Of a DNA stretch of 7,065 nt, positions 6,279 through 7,065 are shown piece after piece (position 1 is the stretch's first letter; every line of letters begins with the position of its first letter). The translations under genes and the position numbers were made by a program. The notes under the pieces were generated by a model. The model made no database searches. It saw nothing but the letters and a program-made list of their open reading frames with translations, and had not been told where the DNA came from. The stretch is from Bordetella parapertussis (GTDB lineage Bacteria > Pseudomonadota > Gammaproteobacteria > Burkholderiales > Burkholderiaceae_B), in contig CAMAYM010000124.1 of NCBI GenBank assembly GCA_945862495.1, positions 1 through 7,065 on the forward strand, given 5' to 3'.

Positions 6279-6420
6279 CTTTCACGGAAAAACTATCCGA
6301 GAAAATATAAAAAATCAGTACGCTTAGGTTAACAAGAACTGAAAGTATGGTTCGGCTTTTATGGTCGGATCCGCTTTTCAGGGCACCTGCAGGGTACAAA
6401 TTTAAGTAACAGGAATTGAT
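6279..6420 (+). other. Non-coding leader before rpmI, possible L20 autoregulatory region
   Basis: This stretch of about 140 bases has no convincing gene. It holds small palindromes, CGGATCCG (6366-6373) and CCTGCAGG (6386-6393), a CAGG-GCA-CCTG hairpin (6379-6389), and a near-repeat of TTCGGCTTTT and ATCCGCTTTT. In E. coli and Bacillus subtilis, L20 represses its own operon by binding leader mRNA that mimics its 23S rRNA site. A long leader here would allow the same, but I cannot match these elements to a known L20 motif by eye. Confidence 0.35.
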
Positions 6421-6618
6421 ATGCCCAAGATGAAGACCAAGAAAAGTGCTGCAAAGCGCTTTCAGGTTCGCGGCAGCGGATCGATCAAGCGAGGCCAGGC
6501 TTTCAAACGCCACATCCTCACCAAGAAAACCACCAAGAACAAGCGCCAGTTGCGCGGTTCAGCAGCGGTCGACAAAACAAACGTGGCTTCAGTTAAAGCC
6601 ATGATGCCTTTTGCTTGA
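6421..6618 (+). CDS. rpmI: Large-subunit ribosomal protein L35 (bL35)
   Basis: A 65-residue, strongly basic protein with the diagnostic start MPKMKTKKSAAKRF, the RGSGSIKRGQAFKRH core and the NKRQLRG segment of bL35, a component of the 50S subunit. The length is normal. AGGA at 6411-6414 lies 6 bases before the ATG. It is followed after 13 bases by rplT, the usual partner. What is unusual is the upstream neighbour: infC normally precedes rpmI, but here comM does, with a 208-base gap. Confidence 0.98.
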   Translation: MPKMKTKKSAAKRFQVRGSGSIKRGQAFKRHILTKKTTKNKRQLRGSAAVDKTNVASVKAMMPFA

Positions 6619-6631
6619 TAGGAGATAAACA

Positions 6632-6991
6632 ATGCCTCGCGTAAAACGTGGTGTAACGGCCAGAGCCCGTCACAAAAAAGTTATTACAGCAGCAAAAGGT
6701 TATCGCGGTCGCCGCGGTAATGTGTTCCGTATCGCCAAACAGGCGGTCATGCGCGCAGGTCAGTATGCCTACCGTGATCGTCGCAACAAAAAGCGTACAT
6801 TCCGTGCACTGTGGATCACGCGTATCAACGCGGCCGTCCGCGAGCATGGCGTGACATACAGCGTGTTTGTTGCGGGTCTGAAGAAAGCGGCTATCGAACT
6901 CGATCGCAAGGTCTTGGCAGATATGGCCGTTCATGACAAGGCAGGTTTTGCTGCCGTCGTCAATCAGGTCAAATCTGTGTTGGCTGCCTAA
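6632..6991 (+). CDS. rplT: Large-subunit ribosomal protein L20 (bL20)
   Basis: At 119 residues this is a full-length bL20, an early 50S assembly protein that binds 23S rRNA through its long basic N-terminal extension. That extension is visible as MPRVKRGVTARARHKKV followed by AKGYRGRRGNVFRIAKQAV. The globular C-terminal domain (RALWITRINAAVREHGVTYS, then ELDRKVLADMA) is complete. AGGAG at 6620-6624 with 7-base spacing fixes the start. The 13-base gap from rpmI indicates co-transcription. In E. coli and Bacillus, L20 also acts as the autorepressor of this operon. A hairpin with a T-run follows 19 bases after the stop. Confidence 0.98.
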   Translation: MPRVKRGVTARARHKKVITAAKGYRGRRGNVFRIAKQAVMRAGQYAYRDRRNKKRTFRALWITRINAAVREHGVTYSVFVAGLKKAAIELDRKVLADMAVHDKAGFAAVVNQVKSVLAA

Positions 6992-7009
6992 GCACTGATT
7001 AGATGTATC

Positions 7010-7045
7010 TGCAAACGGGGCCTCTTGGGCTCCGTTTGCATTTTT
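7010..7045 (+). terminator. Intrinsic terminator (or attenuator) after rplT
   Basis: TGCAAACGG (7010-7018) pairs with CCGTTTGCA (7032-7040). The pairing continues inward through a G-U pair and three G-C pairs to a 5-base loop, giving 13 contiguous pairs, followed by TTTTT at 7041-7045. This is a strong Rho-independent terminator structure. Because pheS often follows rplT, a role as attenuator cannot be excluded; the window ends 20 bases later. Confidence 0.88.
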
Positions 7046-7065
7046 AAGCTTCGTTTCTCTAAGGT

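Noticed and set aside
6261..6332. Small Lys/Arg-rich frame before rpmI (23 codons), considered as a tiny ribosomal or leader protein
   Set aside because: Its start codon lies just before the TATAAT at 6267-6272, so it would not be on the transcript from that promoter. It has no ribosome-binding site and resembles no known protein.
7003..7047. 14-codon frame overlapping the hairpin after rplT (MYLQTGPLGLRLHF), considered as a pheM-like leader
   Set aside because: It has only one Phe codon, at the very end, and no ribosome-binding site, so it does not meet the requirements for Phe attenuation.
1..7065. Mobile elements, CRISPR arrays, tRNA or rRNA genes, toxin-antitoxin or defence genes
   Set aside because: Nothing in the gene content or the intergenic stretches shows transposase, terminal repeats, repeat-spacer patterns or cloverleaf structure. 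All sizeable genes are accounted for by housekeeping families.

Overview
The window looks like ordinary chromosome of a betaproteobacterium, most likely order Burkholderiales. The reasons are an incomplete, regulatory-type PTS cluster (mannose-family EIIA, HPr, enzyme I), the set glnK-amtB / ubiK / comM, and base composition that looks near 50% GC by eye. No genus can be named from the sequence. I see no mobile element, CRISPR array, tRNA, rRNA or unknown multigene system, and nearly every gene belongs to a well-known family.

Layout. Positions 3-2273 (+): the 3' end of a mannose-type PTS EIIA gene, then ptsH (HPr) and ptsI (enzyme I), ending at a strong hairpin terminator (2290-2333) that can serve both strands. 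Positions 2395-4000 (-): the nitrogen-control pair glnK-amtB, transcribed towards the pts genes. Positions 4001-4313: a 313-base regulatory region with a full-consensus sigma-54 promoter and upstream NtrC-type dyads 30 bp apart. Positions 4314-6212 (+): ubiK (ubiquinone biosynthesis accessory factor) and comM (AAA+ branch-migration ATPase of natural transformation). Positions 6213-6420: a leader region with a probable sigma-70 promoter. Positions 6421-6991 (+): rpmI and rplT (ribosomal proteins L35 and L20), closed by a hairpin plus T-run at 7010-7045.

How the genes work together. EI takes phosphate from PEP and passes it through HPr His15 to EIIA. With no sugar permease in view, this is probably a signalling chain rather than an uptake system. 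GlnK and AmtB form a nitrogen-responsive module: PII binds the ammonium channel and gates it, and the DNA upstream carries the signals expected for NtrC/RpoN control. UbiK and ComM are housekeeping and competence genes unrelated to it.

The main points worth a second look are the separation of rpmI-rplT from infC, the well-preserved sigma-54/NtrC control region, a hairpin that may bury the comM ribosome-binding region, and whether the hairpin after rplT is a terminator or an attenuator.
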